Origin: Fibrobacter sp. | Lineage (GTDB): Bacteria; Fibrobacterota; Fibrobacteria; Fibrobacterales; Fibrobacteraceae | Direction of reading: 5' to 3' | Length of the DNA: 53,669 nucleotides | Assembly (NCBI GenBank): GCA_017503015.1 | Contig: JAFVTX010000008.1 | Location: 1-53,669, forward strand | Shown: positions 8,559 to 17,286 of the stretch, piece after piece | Position numbering within the stretch: position 1 is the first letter of the stretch | How the letters are laid out: every line of letters begins with the position of its first letter | Made by a program: the position numbers and the translations under genes | Notes under the pieces: model-generated | Seen by the model: only the letters and a program-made list of their open reading frames with translations | Told to the model about the DNA's origin: nothing | Databases searched by the model: none

Positions 8559-9650
8559 CTACAGCCTAAACGAGCGGTACAACATGGTAGAAGCCAAAGC
8601 CCCGAACACCAGGTGGCTTATCCAGGCACCCATGAAGGGGGAAAGGGCTCCGTTCTCGCCCATTTTCAGTCCAATCCGTTCCAAGATATAATAGCTAAAA
8701 ACAAGCAGCAGGCCAATGCCGAATTTCTGGGAAAGCCCTCCGGAGCGGGTATAACGGTGACAGAGGGCAGCACCGATCAAAAGCACAATCAAGTTCATCC
8801 AGTGAGCAGACCGCTTAAAGTACAGGGCTGTCTCCATGGCACGGGTGTCTTCGCCGGAGCGTTTTAACACCTCGATACGCTTGAGGACCATCTTGGAATC
8901 CATCTCATCGGGAACCTGCCGCTCGTTGATCAGGTCTTCGGGGCGGGTGCTGACCTTGTTCACCAGTTTTTCCTTGGTAAAGGGTAGCACCGTCACGGAG
9001 CCATCCTTATTGAAAATTCTCTGATGGCCCCGTTCAAAAAGCCAGTAGCCTATGCCTTCTTCTTCGGCCCAGGTCACGGTCTTGGCGTCAAAACGCTCCA
9101 CCAGGTGCCCCTGGTCCCGCAAAAGCAGCACCACGTCGCGGCCCAGTTTCTTGTCGCCGGAATAATGCCTAAAGAACCAGCTGGCCCTTTCACTGTCGAT
9201 AAAGGTAAAGTTGTTCTTTTCCTTGATTCGCGGGTTCTTCTTTTTCTGGGCGTTGGTCTCCATGATTTCCAGGCGCTTGTGATTCGCGTCGGGTAGCCAA
9301 AGTTCGCTCATCTCGTAGGCCCCCAGAGAGACCAATATGCCAAAAACAAATATGGGCATCAGCGTGCGGAAGGGGTTTTGGCCCGAACTCTGCATGGCGC
9401 TCATTTCCAGGTGGCGGGTCATGTTGCCCACAGAGGCAAGCACCGCAATAAAAAGGGCTACCGGCGTAATCAGGTAAAGAATATAGGGCAGGTAGCTGAT
9501 GTAGTAATCGTACACCGACTGCACATCGCGGGCAAGCCAGGTCTTGATGTTGCCCACAAAATCAATCACCACGAACATAAAGATGGCGCCCACCACTACG
9601 ATGAGGAACATCTTCAAGAAATTGCGTATGAGATAGCGGGAAAACTTCAT
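8559..9650 (-). CDS. lptG: LptG-like permease of the LPS transporter (YjgP/YjgQ family)
   Basis: The 363-residue inner-membrane protein has the LptF/LptG layout: N-terminal RYLIRNFLKMFL followed by paired membrane helices, a periplasmic beta-jellyroll-like middle (about residues 130-270), and C-terminal helices (LIVLLIGAALCHRYTRSGGLSQKFGIGLLLVFSYYILERIG segment). With LptF and the ATPase LptB it would extract lipopolysaccharide from the inner membrane toward the Lpt bridge. It overlaps the upstream lptF gene by 4 nt (ATGA), which implies translational coupling. The F/G assignment follows gene order and length, not residue-level proof. Confidence 0.87.
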   Translation of the reverse strand: MKFSRYLIRNFLKMFLIVVVGAIFMFVVIDFVGNIKTWLARDVQSVYDYYISYLPYILYLITPVALFIAVLASVGNMTRHLEMSAMQSSGQNPFRTLMPIFVFGILVSLGAYEMSELWLPDANHKRLEIMETNAQKKKNPRIKEKNNFTFIDSERASWFFRHYSGDKKLGRDVVLLLRDQGHLVERFDAKTVTWAEEEGIGYWLFERGHQRIFNKDGSVTVLPFTKEKLVNKVSTRPEDLINERQVPDEMDSKMVLKRIEVLKRSGEDTRAMETALYFKRSAHWMNLIVLLIGAALCHRYTRSGGLSQKFGIGLLLVFSYYILERIGLKMGENGALSPFMGAWISHLVFGALASTMLYRSFRL

Positions 9651-11047
9651 CCGAACCTCTTCGTGAACTTCTTGAAGAACCCGCCCACGGCACGAACCGC
9701 CCTGAAAAACTTGGAATCTCCGGAGAAGCGGTCACGGACCATGGCCACCGTGATGAACACGCCAAAGGAGCCGATGATGATGTTGGAGGCCCACATGGCA
9801 AGCTCCGGCGAAATAATCAGGCGGTCCGCCAGGTTCTCGCCTCCAATCAGGCAAATCCAGTAAATGACAAAGAAGGCGAGGCTATAGAGGATGCCCGTGC
9901 CGATACCGCCCTTGCGGGCCATGATCCCGAGAGGGGCACCGATAAGCACAAAGATGAAACAGGCAAAGGAGGTGCTGAACTTCTTGTGGATTTCAACCAG
10001 ATACTGGGCCTGGCGCTTTTCTTCCACTTCCATACGGCCTCGAAGGCGTTCCGTGGTACGCAGCACGCCCTGCTCCTGAGCTCGAACCCTCGGGAACATC
10101 CTGGAGCGGCGCAGGACATCGTCTTCAATGGCCTTGCGTGAACTGTCGGGAACAATACTGTCGCTTTCAACCAGACGGCATGTAGCCATAAGCGAGGATA
10201 GCCTTGTCTCCTTGGCGTAGTCCGCCAAAGAATCGTAATTGTGCTTGGCCTCTTCCACAACGTCCATCATCATTTCTACAGGCATTTCGCGGTCGCTTCG
10301 GTAACTGCGGCTCCGGCGTTCTAGACGGTCATCTACGTTTTCCATGGCCAGGTCCTGAGAATAGAACCTGATGCGGAAATAGTTTTCGGGATTATCCGGA
10401 TCCACCATGTGGGTTTCGCCGCTCCGGAGCTTGAACATAAGGGTTGCGCCGTTGTCCACATAATCAAGAGTGGCACTGTCGGCGTAAACTATACGTGGGG
10501 CTCCGCGACGTTCCATTTCGTACACCTGAATCCCGTACAGCGTTCCCGACACCTGGTCGATGCGGCTCACCCACAGCTGTACATCGGGAAACTGGGTTAT
10601 CAGGCGGCCTTCGTCGATAAACACGTGGGGTTTCTTTCTAGAAACGGCATTCATCAGTTCTACGGAACGGTGGTTCGCCTCGGGCAAAACCCAATTGTTG
10701 AACAGCACCATGAGTACCGCTATGAGCATAGCCACAAGCATCACCGGGCGCATCAACGACAAAGGGGACATTCCCGCCGCCTTTACCGCCGTAATCTCCT
10801 GGTCTCCGGAAAGCCTGCCAAAAGACATAAGGCAGGCCACCAGCACCGCCATGGGAATAGACAGCGAAAGCATCCAGGCCAGGTTCAGCACGAAAATTTC
10901 CAGAACCGTAGAAGCCGGGAGCCCCTTGGAAAGCACATTGTCCAGAATCTTTACCAGAAAGTCCACCACGAACAAAAACGTGATGCCGAAAAGAGCCGCC
11001 AAAAAGGGGCCTATCTGCTCTTTCAAGACATAACGGACTAAAATCAT
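9647..11047 (-). CDS. lptF: LptF-like permease of the LPS transporter (YjgP/YjgQ family)
   Basis: The 466-residue inner-membrane protein begins MILVRYVLKEQIGPFLAA, a typical LptF N-terminus. The conserved LSLSIPMAVLVACLMSFGRLS and EITAVKAAGMSPLSLMRPV segments are present in the first membrane bundle. A long periplasmic domain (about 110-350) exceeds the E. coli length and includes a charged helical stretch about 225-320. The last three helices include FIFVLIGAPLGIMARKGGIGTGILYSL. Adjacent lptG overlaps by 4 nt. The gene heads an apparent operon lptF-lptG-diguanylate cyclase-symporter and is divergent from the BamD-like gene, so two outer-membrane assembly systems share this intergenic region (11048-11111). 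Confidence 0.9.
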   Translation of the reverse strand: MILVRYVLKEQIGPFLAALFGITFLFVVDFLVKILDNVLSKGLPASTVLEIFVLNLAWMLSLSIPMAVLVACLMSFGRLSGDQEITAVKAAGMSPLSLMRPVMLVAMLIAVLMVLFNNWVLPEANHRSVELMNAVSRKKPHVFIDEGRLITQFPDVQLWVSRIDQVSGTLYGIQVYEMERRGAPRIVYADSATLDYVDNGATLMFKLRSGETHMVDPDNPENYFRIRFYSQDLAMENVDDRLERRSRSYRSDREMPVEMMMDVVEEAKHNYDSLADYAKETRLSSLMATCRLVESDSIVPDSSRKAIEDDVLRRSRMFPRVRAQEQGVLRTTERLRGRMEVEEKRQAQYLVEIHKKFSTSFACFIFVLIGAPLGIMARKGGIGTGILYSLAFFVIYWICLIGGENLADRLIISPELAMWASNIIIGSFGVFITVAMVRDRFSGDSKFFRAVRAVGGFFKKFTKRFG

Positions 11048-11111
11048 TTTTCCGGTGAATTTCTTTTTTCTAATTTGATAGCTGAAAGTTAGAATTAACC
11101 AAAGAAAAAAA

Positions 11112-11960
11112 ATGAACCTTTTTCAAAAGTCAGCCCCAATACTCTGCCTTTTTGCCATGGCCATCGGGCTTGGCGCGTGTTCCTCGGACCGCGGGAAAGT
11201 AAGCCATGCGGAATTCTGCAAGAACAAGTACGTAGCGGCCGAAGAACTATTCAAGAAACAAAAATACGGCAGGGCCCAAGACAAGCTAGAAGAAATCCTC
11301 AGCCTCTGTGCGGGCACGGGCTACATGGAACAGAGCCAGTTCCTGCTGGCCGAAAGCTATTTCAACCTGGAAGAATGGATTGAAGCCCGTGGCGAGTACG
11401 GTTCCTTTGTCTTGAATTTCCCGGGCTCACCCTTTATCGAGACCGCAGAGTTCCGCAAGGCCATTTCCTCTTTCAACATAGAGTTCAAGGTGGCCCGAGA
11501 CGAATCTAACACTACCACTGCCATGAGGGACTTTGAGCGCTACCTGTCCAACTACCCTGACTCCCCCCTTAGGGATTCTGTCAACTACTATTACGGGCTA
11601 CTGGTGGAACGTATGGCCGAAAAGGAATTCCAGACCGCTCGGCTCTATTACCGCATGGACAAGTACCAGGCCGCCGTCATCTACCTCAAGGAATTCTTGG
11701 ACACCTACAAGGTGAGCAAGCGCCGCAAGGACGCCTTCAAGATTATCGTGGATTCTTACATAGAGCTGGACCAGTTTGAACCCGCTCGCGATTACCTCAC
11801 CATGATGCGGGGCGAATTCGCGGGTGACGACGACATGGAAAAGATCTTCAAGAAAAACGAAAAGAATATTGCTAGCGCCGAAAAAGATTTCGAAAAGCGC
11901 ATGAAAAAAGATTCCAAGAAAAAGAAAGAAGACAAAGAAGACAAGGAAATGACAAACTAG
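11112..11960 (+). CDS. bamD: BamD-like outer-membrane assembly lipoprotein (TPR)
   Basis: The 282-residue protein has a lipoprotein signal (lipobox LGAC, Cys23). Tetratricopeptide-like pairs follow: AAEELFKKQKYGRAQDKLEEIL, QSQFLLAESYFNLEEWIEARGEYGSFVLNFPGSP, and ARLYYRMDKYQAAVIYLKEFLDTYKVS, which is the BamD/YfiO pattern. BamD supports BamA in folding outer-membrane barrels. The last about 30 residues are almost wholly Lys/Asp/Glu, an unusual charged tail. It is first in a three-gene run with the outer-membrane protein (4 nt downstream) and the PHP gene. No clear Shine-Dalgarno is seen; the ATG follows an A-rich run. Confidence 0.85.
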   Translation: MNLFQKSAPILCLFAMAIGLGACSSDRGKVSHAEFCKNKYVAAEELFKKQKYGRAQDKLEEILSLCAGTGYMEQSQFLLAESYFNLEEWIEARGEYGSFVLNFPGSPFIETAEFRKAISSFNIEFKVARDESNTTTAMRDFERYLSNYPDSPLRDSVNYYYGLLVERMAEKEFQTARLYYRMDKYQAAVIYLKEFLDTYKVSKRRKDAFKIIVDSYIELDQFEPARDYLTMMRGEFAGDDDMEKIFKKNEKNIASAEKDFEKRMKKDSKKKKEDKEDKEMTN

Positions 11961-11964
11961 CCTT

Positions 11965-13095
11965 ATGGTTTCCCTTGCAAAAAAGATTCTGTGTCTTGCA
12001 TTCGTGCTTACGGTGGCATCCCTTGCGGAAACCGAAAACAGCACGGACATCCACGACAATTCCAGAATCGCCCTGTTTTTGCAACCGGGAATTTCCTTTC
12101 TCAGCTTTGACCAGCGGGAATACTTTCAAGACGCCATCGACACCATCCATCACGAATTCTTGACACAGGCGCTAGACAAGCGGGACAGCGCCAACGTGGC
12201 CAAGCAGGACTTTCAGAAGGTGAACTTCTGCTTCCCGGTTTATGCAGGGCTACAGTTCCAGCTGCGGCAAGACCATTTCGTAAGCGTTGGCGCAGGCTAC
12301 ATTCACGACAACGAATCTGTCGTGCTTGTAGATCAAAACAACCGCTCCCACAACTACAGCTACACCATCCAGGGGTTCCCGCTTTTTCTAGAATACCGGT
12401 TCGCCATCCCCGTGAACCTGATGTCTCTCAGTAACGAAAGCCTTTTCAGTATCGCCCTGCGTTGGTACTGGACGCTCCCCCACACCGAAATCTATACCAG
12501 CTGGGGCAAGCTTGCCGCAGAGACCCCTTACTACGGCTCCGGATTCGGGCTCAGCATCGGCTACCTGCTGTTCAACTGGAAAAGCCTCTACGTTTATGGT
12601 GACCTGGGTTACAGCTACATTTCGGTCAAGTCCAAAAAACAGTATGCCGACATCGTGCCCGACGGCCCCGAAGAAAAGGCCAAATGGAACATCGGCGGAA
12701 TCCAACTGCAAATCCGTGTGAGCTTTGGTGCCTGGAACAGGCCCGTGGTTATAGAAGACAGCACCGCCACGGCGGACACCACCGTTGTTGCAGGGGATAG
12801 CAGCAAAACTGTGGGTAAGGACGGCGCGACAGCCGATTCGGCAGGTGTAAAAAGCGCCACCGCCGCGAAGGACAGCTCGATTGCAAGCAAGGACGGTTCG
12901 GCTGCAGGCAAGGAAAGCGCGAACATCGGGGCAAAGGAAAGCGCCGTACCTTCAAGCGCCGAAAAGCAGCCGCCGGCTCCGGAGGCAAAACAGCCTGCAA
13001 GCGAGCCTGCAAAAGTGAACGAACAGGCAGCTCCACCCGCAAGCAAAAAAAGTGAACAACCTGCACGCCCAAGCGCCGAAGCTCGGCCGGAGTAG
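11965..13095 (+). CDS. Outer-membrane protein with Asp/Ser/Ala/Lys-rich C-terminal tail
   Basis: The 376-residue protein has a signal peptide (KKILCLAFVLTVASLAE). A middle region of about 240 residues has alternating strand character and aromatic residues (FVSVGAGYIHDN, PLFLEYRFAIPV, GSGFGLSIGYLLFNW, YVYGDLGYSYISV), consistent with an outer-membrane barrel of the OmpA-barrel-like size. From about residue 265 the protein is low complexity (EDSTATADTTVV, SKDGSAAGKES, EAKQPASEPAK). It has no recognised name. Its position directly after the BamD-like gene and before the PHP gene suggests co-transcription. The Asp-Ser/Thr-rich tail recurs in other envelope proteins of this window. Confidence 0.72.
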   Translation: MVSLAKKILCLAFVLTVASLAETENSTDIHDNSRIALFLQPGISFLSFDQREYFQDAIDTIHHEFLTQALDKRDSANVAKQDFQKVNFCFPVYAGLQFQLRQDHFVSVGAGYIHDNESVVLVDQNNRSHNYSYTIQGFPLFLEYRFAIPVNLMSLSNESLFSIALRWYWTLPHTEIYTSWGKLAAETPYYGSGFGLSIGYLLFNWKSLYVYGDLGYSYISVKSKKQYADIVPDGPEEKAKWNIGGIQLQIRVSFGAWNRPVVIEDSTATADTTVVAGDSSKTVGKDGATADSAGVKSATAAKDSSIASKDGSAAGKESANIGAKESAVPSSAEKQPPAPEAKQPASEPAKVNEQAAPPASKKSEQPARPSAEARPE

Positions 13096-13098
13096 GCC

Positions 13099-14718
13099 AT
13101 GAGCATACTGCCCGGCGAAAAGCTCCGCTACGCGGAAACACACTTCAAGTTCAGGTTGCCCTGGTCCCTGCTGTACAGGCCCTGGCCCGAAATTTTCACG
13201 GACGCACCGTTCCAGTTTGTGCCGGACAAAACGCCCCTGCTATGGATTGTGGTGCGGGACGCCCACCGGTTTCCAGTCGCCATCAAGAGCCTAGAAATTT
13301 CGATCCGGCGCCTAGGCGAAAACAGCCCCGACGAAACCCGGCGTTTTGACAACCTGGACCTGAAAGCGGACCAGCCTTTCCACTTTTTCCCCGTAGGAAT
13401 CGGTGCGCTGGAACCCGGCCTCTACGAGATTTTCCCGAAGGTCGTTGCGTGTCGCAACGGCAAGGAACGAACCTTCCAGCGCTGGAACTTTCCGGGCCTG
13501 AAACCCTCGCCGCTGAAAATCCAGGTACTCCGGCACGAGCTTCCCAAACCCGAAGGATATGCCGTCGGCGAAATGCACTGCCACACCTACTACTCGGCAG
13601 ACCACGTGGAATACGGCGCAAGTCCCGCCGTGATGCAGCAGGCGGCAGAGGCCGTAGGACTCGACTTCGTGAACTTCACGGACCACGCCTACGATTTCGC
13701 CTTTGCCGTCGAAGACTACACCAAAGAAGCTCCTTCGGCATCGGCACGTTTCCAAAACCTGAAAGACGAAATCGCTGCACTCCCCGCAAAGCCGCTCCTC
13801 ATCGCCGGCGAAGAAATCTCCGCAGGCAACAGCAAGGGCGAAAACGTGCACATGACCGCCCTCGGGCCCGCCTCCTACCTGCCGGGCCTCGGCGACTGCG
13901 GCCGCTACTGGCTTTCCAACAGGCCCACGCTCCCCATCGGGCGCATCCTCGAAATGACGGACGCTCCCTGCTTTGCCGCACACCCCCTGCAGCAAATGGG
14001 CGCGCTTGAAAAATTCATCTTCCGGCGCGGCTACTGGAAAACCGCGGACCTGCACCTAGACGCAAAGCACCCCGTTCGCGGCATCCAGTTCTGGAACGGA
14101 ATCCGCGACGAAGGATTTAAACTGGGTCGCGCCTGGTGGATCGACGAACTGGGCAAAGGAAACTTCCTACTCCCCATCGGCGGAAACGACGCCCACGGCG
14201 ACCTGAACGACTCCACCTTCGTGCGCCTGCCCCTTTTCTCCCTGGGGAACAACCGTCACCACGTCTTCGGACGGGTACGGACTGCGGTTCTTGTAGGGGG
14301 AATCCTTCCCAACATTTGTCATCCTGAGCGGAGCGCAGCGGAGTCGAAGGATCCAGGCCCGCAGTTTCTTACCCAAGAAAAACTGAAAGCAGCCTTCGCA
14401 GGCGACAACTGCTACATCACCGACGGCCCCGCCCTCTGGTGGGATCGCGAGGTCGACTCCGTAAAATTCCACGCCCAAAGCACCCAGGACCTGGGCGGCG
14501 GATTCCGTTACATACGCATCTATGGCCGCCGCATTCTTGCAGGCGGCAAGTGGGCCACCAAAGAAGAAATTTGCCCCGAAAGCCTCGTGGCCGCAAGCCA
14601 GAACGAGACCATCACGGTTCACAGCTCAGGCTACGCCTACCTGCGGGCCGAATGCGAAACCGCCACGGGCCGTTTCGCCATGACCTCCGTTGCAAAATGC
14701 GTGTCCGACAATAAGTAA
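13099..14718 (+). CDS. PHP-domain metal-dependent phosphoesterase
   Basis: The 539-residue protein has a PHP fold with the metal-binding motif GEMHCHTYYSAD (His160, His162), followed by VNFTDHAYDFAF, EEISAGNSKGENVHM, CFAAHPLQQMG and GNDAHGDLN, which supply the expected His/Asp/Glu ligands. The N-terminal about 150 residues form a beta-rich domain, as in CehA/McbA-like proteins. No signal peptide is evident. Substrate unknown. Residues 407-419 (CHPERSAAESKDP) are encoded by a dispersed repeat element lying in frame between the last metal motif and the C-terminal domain. The gene begins 3 nt after the stop of the upstream gene, so it is probably the third member of the bamD operon. Confidence 0.82.
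   Translation: MSILPGEKLRYAETHFKFRLPWSLLYRPWPEIFTDAPFQFVPDKTPLLWIVVRDAHRFPVAIKSLEISIRRLGENSPDETRRFDNLDLKADQPFHFFPVGIGALEPGLYEIFPKVVACRNGKERTFQRWNFPGLKPSPLKIQVLRHELPKPEGYAVGEMHCHTYYSADHVEYGASPAVMQQAAEAVGLDFVNFTDHAYDFAFAVEDYTKEAPSASARFQNLKDEIAALPAKPLLIAGEEISAGNSKGENVHMTALGPASYLPGLGDCGRYWLSNRPTLPIGRILEMTDAPCFAAHPLQQMGALEKFIFRRGYWKTADLHLDAKHPVRGIQFWNGIRDEGFKLGRAWWIDELGKGNFLLPIGGNDAHGDLNDSTFVRLPLFSLGNNRHHVFGRVRTAVLVGGILPNICHPERSAAESKDPGPQFLTQEKLKAAFAGDNCYITDGPALWWDREVDSVKFHAQSTQDLGGGFRYIRIYGRRILAGGKWATKEEICPESLVAASQNETITVHSSGYAYLRAECETATGRFAMTSVAKCVSDNK
14318..14354. repeat. Dispersed repeat element inside the PHP gene
   Basis: The element runs from GTCATCC to GGATCC with GGAGCGCAGCGGAGTCG in between. 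A sister copy with the same ends lies in intergenic DNA at 36679-36720. It keeps the reading frame open. Confidence 0.82.
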
Positions 14719-14724
14719 AACTTC

Positions 14725-14749
14725 ATCGGCATACACGCCGATATTTTTT
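14725..14749 (+). terminator. Terminator after the PHP gene
   Basis: The stem ATCGGC / GCCGAT with loop ATACAC is followed by ATTTTTT. It lies between the convergent PHP and epimerase genes. Confidence 0.75.
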
Positions 14750-15764
14750 ACTTGAAATTTTTCTTCGCTGCTTCCAGCGTTTCAATCACCTTGTCGCACC
14801 AGGCGTCAAATTCTGGGTCCTCTTTCTGGAATTCCGGATGGGCCAGCACATTTGCAATAGTGCGGCGGATTCCCTGATCAAAAAGGACCTCGGTACGAAA
14901 CGTGGGCACGGCCCTCTTGAGTTTGGAATTGTCGAACACCACGGAATTCGCCTTGTCACCGATGAGGCTCCCCAGCAGGTCGTAATCGCTTACGTCCGCA
15001 AGGAACTGCGAAGACACATAATACGGCTTGAGTTCAACGCCCAGCGCATCAGCCACCGCCTTGTAAATCTGGTTCCAGGTGAGCGTTTCGTCACTTGTAA
15101 TCTGGAACGATTCTCCGATGGCATGGACGTTCCCCATCAGGCCCACGAAACCCCTGGCAAAGTCGGTGTTGAACGTCATGGTCCAGAGGCTCGTGCCGTC
15201 ACCGTGAATGATGACAGGTTTGCCCTCGAGCATGCGCTTTGCCACCTGCCAGCTGCCGTTCTTGCCGTGGACGCCCAGCGGGATGCTGCGCTCGTCGTAG
15301 GTGTGGCTCGGGCGCACGATCGTGATGGGGAAACCCACTTCGCGGTACTTACGCATCAGGAATTCCTCCCCCGCAATTTTGTTGCGGGAATATTCCCAGT
15401 AGGGGTTCGCAAGAGGCGTTCCTTCGGTAATGCGGTAATCCGAAAGCGGCTTCTGGTAGGCGCTGGCCGAACTGATGTACATGAACTGCTTGGTGCGGCC
15501 CTTGAACAGCCGGTAGTCGCGTTCCAACGCACTCGGGTGGAATACGATAAAATCGCAGACCACATCGAACTGCATGCCCTTGAGTTTATCTGCAACGGCA
15601 GCTTCGTCGTAGATGTCGGCATTGATGATTTCGACACCTTCGGGAATGTCTTCTGCGGGGCGGTTTCCGCGATTGAGCAGGTAAAGTTTCCAGCCCTGGG
15701 CCACCGCGAGCCGCGTGATGGCCATGCTGATGGTTCCTGTTCCGCCGATAAAGAGAGCGATCAT
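14748..15764 (-). CDS. NAD-dependent epimerase/dehydratase (extended SDR)
   Basis: The 338-residue protein is an extended short-chain dehydrogenase. The N-terminal dinucleotide motif GGTGTI lies at residues 7-12 with a following NRGN loop. DVVCDFIVFHP, ISSASAY and YSRNK (the Tyr-x-x-x-Lys catalytic pair) are present. Late segments such as GDGTSLWTMTFNTDFARG and FQITSDETLTWNQIYKAVADALG match the atypical SDR group related to UDP-sugar epimerases and chloroplast CSP41-like proteins. It should act in the cytoplasm on a nucleotide sugar or related compound; substrate undetermined. It is monocistronic and preceded by a repeat-rich leader (15771-15896). Confidence 0.85.
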   Translation of the reverse strand: MIALFIGGTGTISMAITRLAVAQGWKLYLLNRGNRPAEDIPEGVEIINADIYDEAAVADKLKGMQFDVVCDFIVFHPSALERDYRLFKGRTKQFMYISSASAYQKPLSDYRITEGTPLANPYWEYSRNKIAGEEFLMRKYREVGFPITIVRPSHTYDERSIPLGVHGKNGSWQVAKRMLEGKPVIIHGDGTSLWTMTFNTDFARGFVGLMGNVHAIGESFQITSDETLTWNQIYKAVADALGVELKPYYVSSQFLADVSDYDLLGSLIGDKANSVVFDNSKLKRAVPTFRTEVLFDQGIRRTIANVLAHPEFQKEDPEFDAWCDKVIETLEAAKKNFK

Positions 15765-15770
15765 AAAGAA

Positions 15771-15820
15771 GTGGTTAGTGGTTGGTGATTAGTGGTTAGG
15801 GCCGAAGGTCCGTGATTAGG
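15771..15820. repeat. Heptamer-repeat plus GC-hairpin element (copy 1)
   Basis: Tandem GTGGTTA/GTGATTA-type heptamers precede GGGCCGAAGGTCC and a final GTGATTAGG. The same architecture recurs at 22681-22737 and, inverted, at 48241-48292. Confidence 0.7.
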
Positions 15821-15835
15821 ATTCTGAAACTCGTC

Positions 15836-15896
15836 ATGTTCGCGAAGGCGAACATCTGCTAGACAACTGTGAGCGGATCCTCACATTCGTGAGGAT
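15836..15896. repeat. Two perfect 8-bp palindromic hairpins
   Basis: ATGTTCGC/GCGAACAT with loop GAAG lies at 15836-15855. ATCCTCAC/GTGAGGAT with loop ATTC lies at 15877-15896 and is followed by GAC. The second belongs to the dispersed GGATNNN...NNNATGAC family. Confidence 0.75.
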
Positions 15897-15970
15897 GACG
15901 AAAAAGGTTTTATTTTCATTTCTCACAACTGGCTCCTCATAACCCATCACACACTTCACACTACACATTT

Positions 15971-17146
15971 TTATAGCGTTGCGTGAGCCGCGATCTTGTA
16001 GATTTCGGTCACGTCCTTCGCCTTGAGCGGAACAAAGCCCCAGCCGTCACCCGGATTGAGTTTTTCCACCATCTTCGGGATGTCTTCTTCTTTAGCACCG
16101 AGTTCAGCGAAGTTGATGGGCATGCCGATGGAATGCAAGAACCGGCGGAAAGCCTTGATGCCTTCGAGGGCGGTGGCCTTCGGGTTTTCAAAATTCATCT
16201 CGCAGCCGAACACGCGGGTCGCCATCTGGGCAAAGCGCATCACGTTGTGGTCTACCACGTATTCCATCCAGGAGGGCATGATGACCGCAAGGCCCGCGCC
16301 ATGGGCGCAGTCGTAAAGCGCCGAAAGTTCGTGCTCGATGGCGTGGCTGTTCCAGTCCTGACTGCGCCCGCAGCCCACAACACCGTTGTGGGCTACCGTC
16401 CCCGCCCACATGATGTTCGCACGCACCTGGTAGTTGGCGGGGTCGGCAATGGCGCGCGGGCCCTCCTTCACCATCGTGAGGAGCACCGCTTCGCACAGGC
16501 GGTCGGTGATTTCCACTTCCAGCGTGTTCGTGAAGTAGCGTTCAAAAACGTGGGCCATGATGTCGGTAATGCCGCAGGCCGTCTGGTAGGCAGGCAACGT
16601 GCAAAGGAGCGCCGGATTCTGCACCGCAAACTTCGGACGAATGTGCTCGCTGCTGGCACCCCGCTTGAGCATGCCGTCTTCCTTGGTCACCACGGAGTCG
16701 CCGCTACCCTCGGAACCGGCGGCCGCAATGGTCTGCACCACGCCTATGGGGAGCGCACATGCCGCCGAGGCCTTGCCCTCGTAAAAATCCCAGAAATCGC
16801 CCTCGTAAGGAACGCCCATGGCAATGGCCTTGGAACTGTCGATGGTAGAGCCGCCGCCCACCGCAAGGATAAAGTCGATGCCGTTCTGGCGGACAATCTC
16901 GATGCCCTTGTACACGAGCGAATCGTGCGGGTTCGGCTTCACGCCGCCAAGTTCCACATGGGGGATTCCTGCAGCGTCGAGGCTCGCCTTCACCCGGTCG
17001 ATGAGGCCTGAACGCACGGCAGAACCGCCACCGTAGTGGATAAGCACCTTGGTGCCACCGTATTTTTTGACAAGCGCACCGCATTCATTTTCGCGGTCCA
17101 TACCGAATACAAATTCTGTGGGGCTGTAAAAATTGAAATTTTCCAT
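15971..17146 (-). CDS. Iron-containing alcohol dehydrogenase (butanol dehydrogenase-like)
   Basis: The 391-residue group III alcohol dehydrogenase starts MENFNFYSPTEFVFG, close to the YqhD/BdhA subgroup. The nucleotide motif GGGSTIDSSKAIA lies at about residues 97-109. Metal-ligand motifs DIMAHVFERYF, AIEHELSALYDCAHGAGLAVIMP are intact. It would reduce aldehydes to alcohols with NAD(P)H in the cytoplasm, for fermentation or aldehyde detoxification. The gene is monocistronic. Its upstream region holds one copy of the 41-bp repeat shared with the far side of the Rpn gene. Confidence 0.92.
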   Translation of the reverse strand: MENFNFYSPTEFVFGMDRENECGALVKKYGGTKVLIHYGGGSAVRSGLIDRVKASLDAAGIPHVELGGVKPNPHDSLVYKGIEIVRQNGIDFILAVGGGSTIDSSKAIAMGVPYEGDFWDFYEGKASAACALPIGVVQTIAAAGSEGSGDSVVTKEDGMLKRGASSEHIRPKFAVQNPALLCTLPAYQTACGITDIMAHVFERYFTNTLEVEITDRLCEAVLLTMVKEGPRAIADPANYQVRANIMWAGTVAHNGVVGCGRSQDWNSHAIEHELSALYDCAHGAGLAVIMPSWMEYVVDHNVMRFAQMATRVFGCEMNFENPKATALEGIKAFRRFLHSIGMPINFAELGAKEEDIPKMVEKLNPGDGWGFVPLKAKDVTEIYKIAAHATL

Positions 17147-17194
17147 GTTTTCCTCTTTGTTTTTAATAATAATACAATGATTCTATGCCCAAAG

Positions 17195-17235
17195 TTGCCG
17201 TTTTTGGCCAAAATTCGTGTACAAAAAGAACCAAA
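17195..17235. repeat. 41-bp direct repeat, copy A (flanks the Rpn gene)
   Basis: This 41-base stretch starting TTGCCGTTTTTGGC and ending AAAAAGAACCAAA is repeated at 18403-18443 with one mismatch (GGCC versus GGTC). The copies are 1,208 bp apart and bracket the Rpn gene. Confidence 0.9.
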
Positions 17236-17256
17236 AGCGACCCCTAACGGGGCCGC
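17232..17256 (-). terminator. Probable terminator of the Rpn gene
   Basis: Read on the minus strand, GCGGCCCC-GTTA-GGGGTCGC (one mismatch) is followed by TTTTGG and then CTTTTTG. It adjoins repeat copy A. Confidence 0.6.
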
Positions 17257-17286
17257 CTTGAATTTTTCGCACTAAATGCCTAGGGT

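Noticed and set aside
15771-15820. Possible CRISPR array in the heptamer repeats
   Set aside because: Units are 7 nt without spacers, are degenerate, and no cas gene is present.
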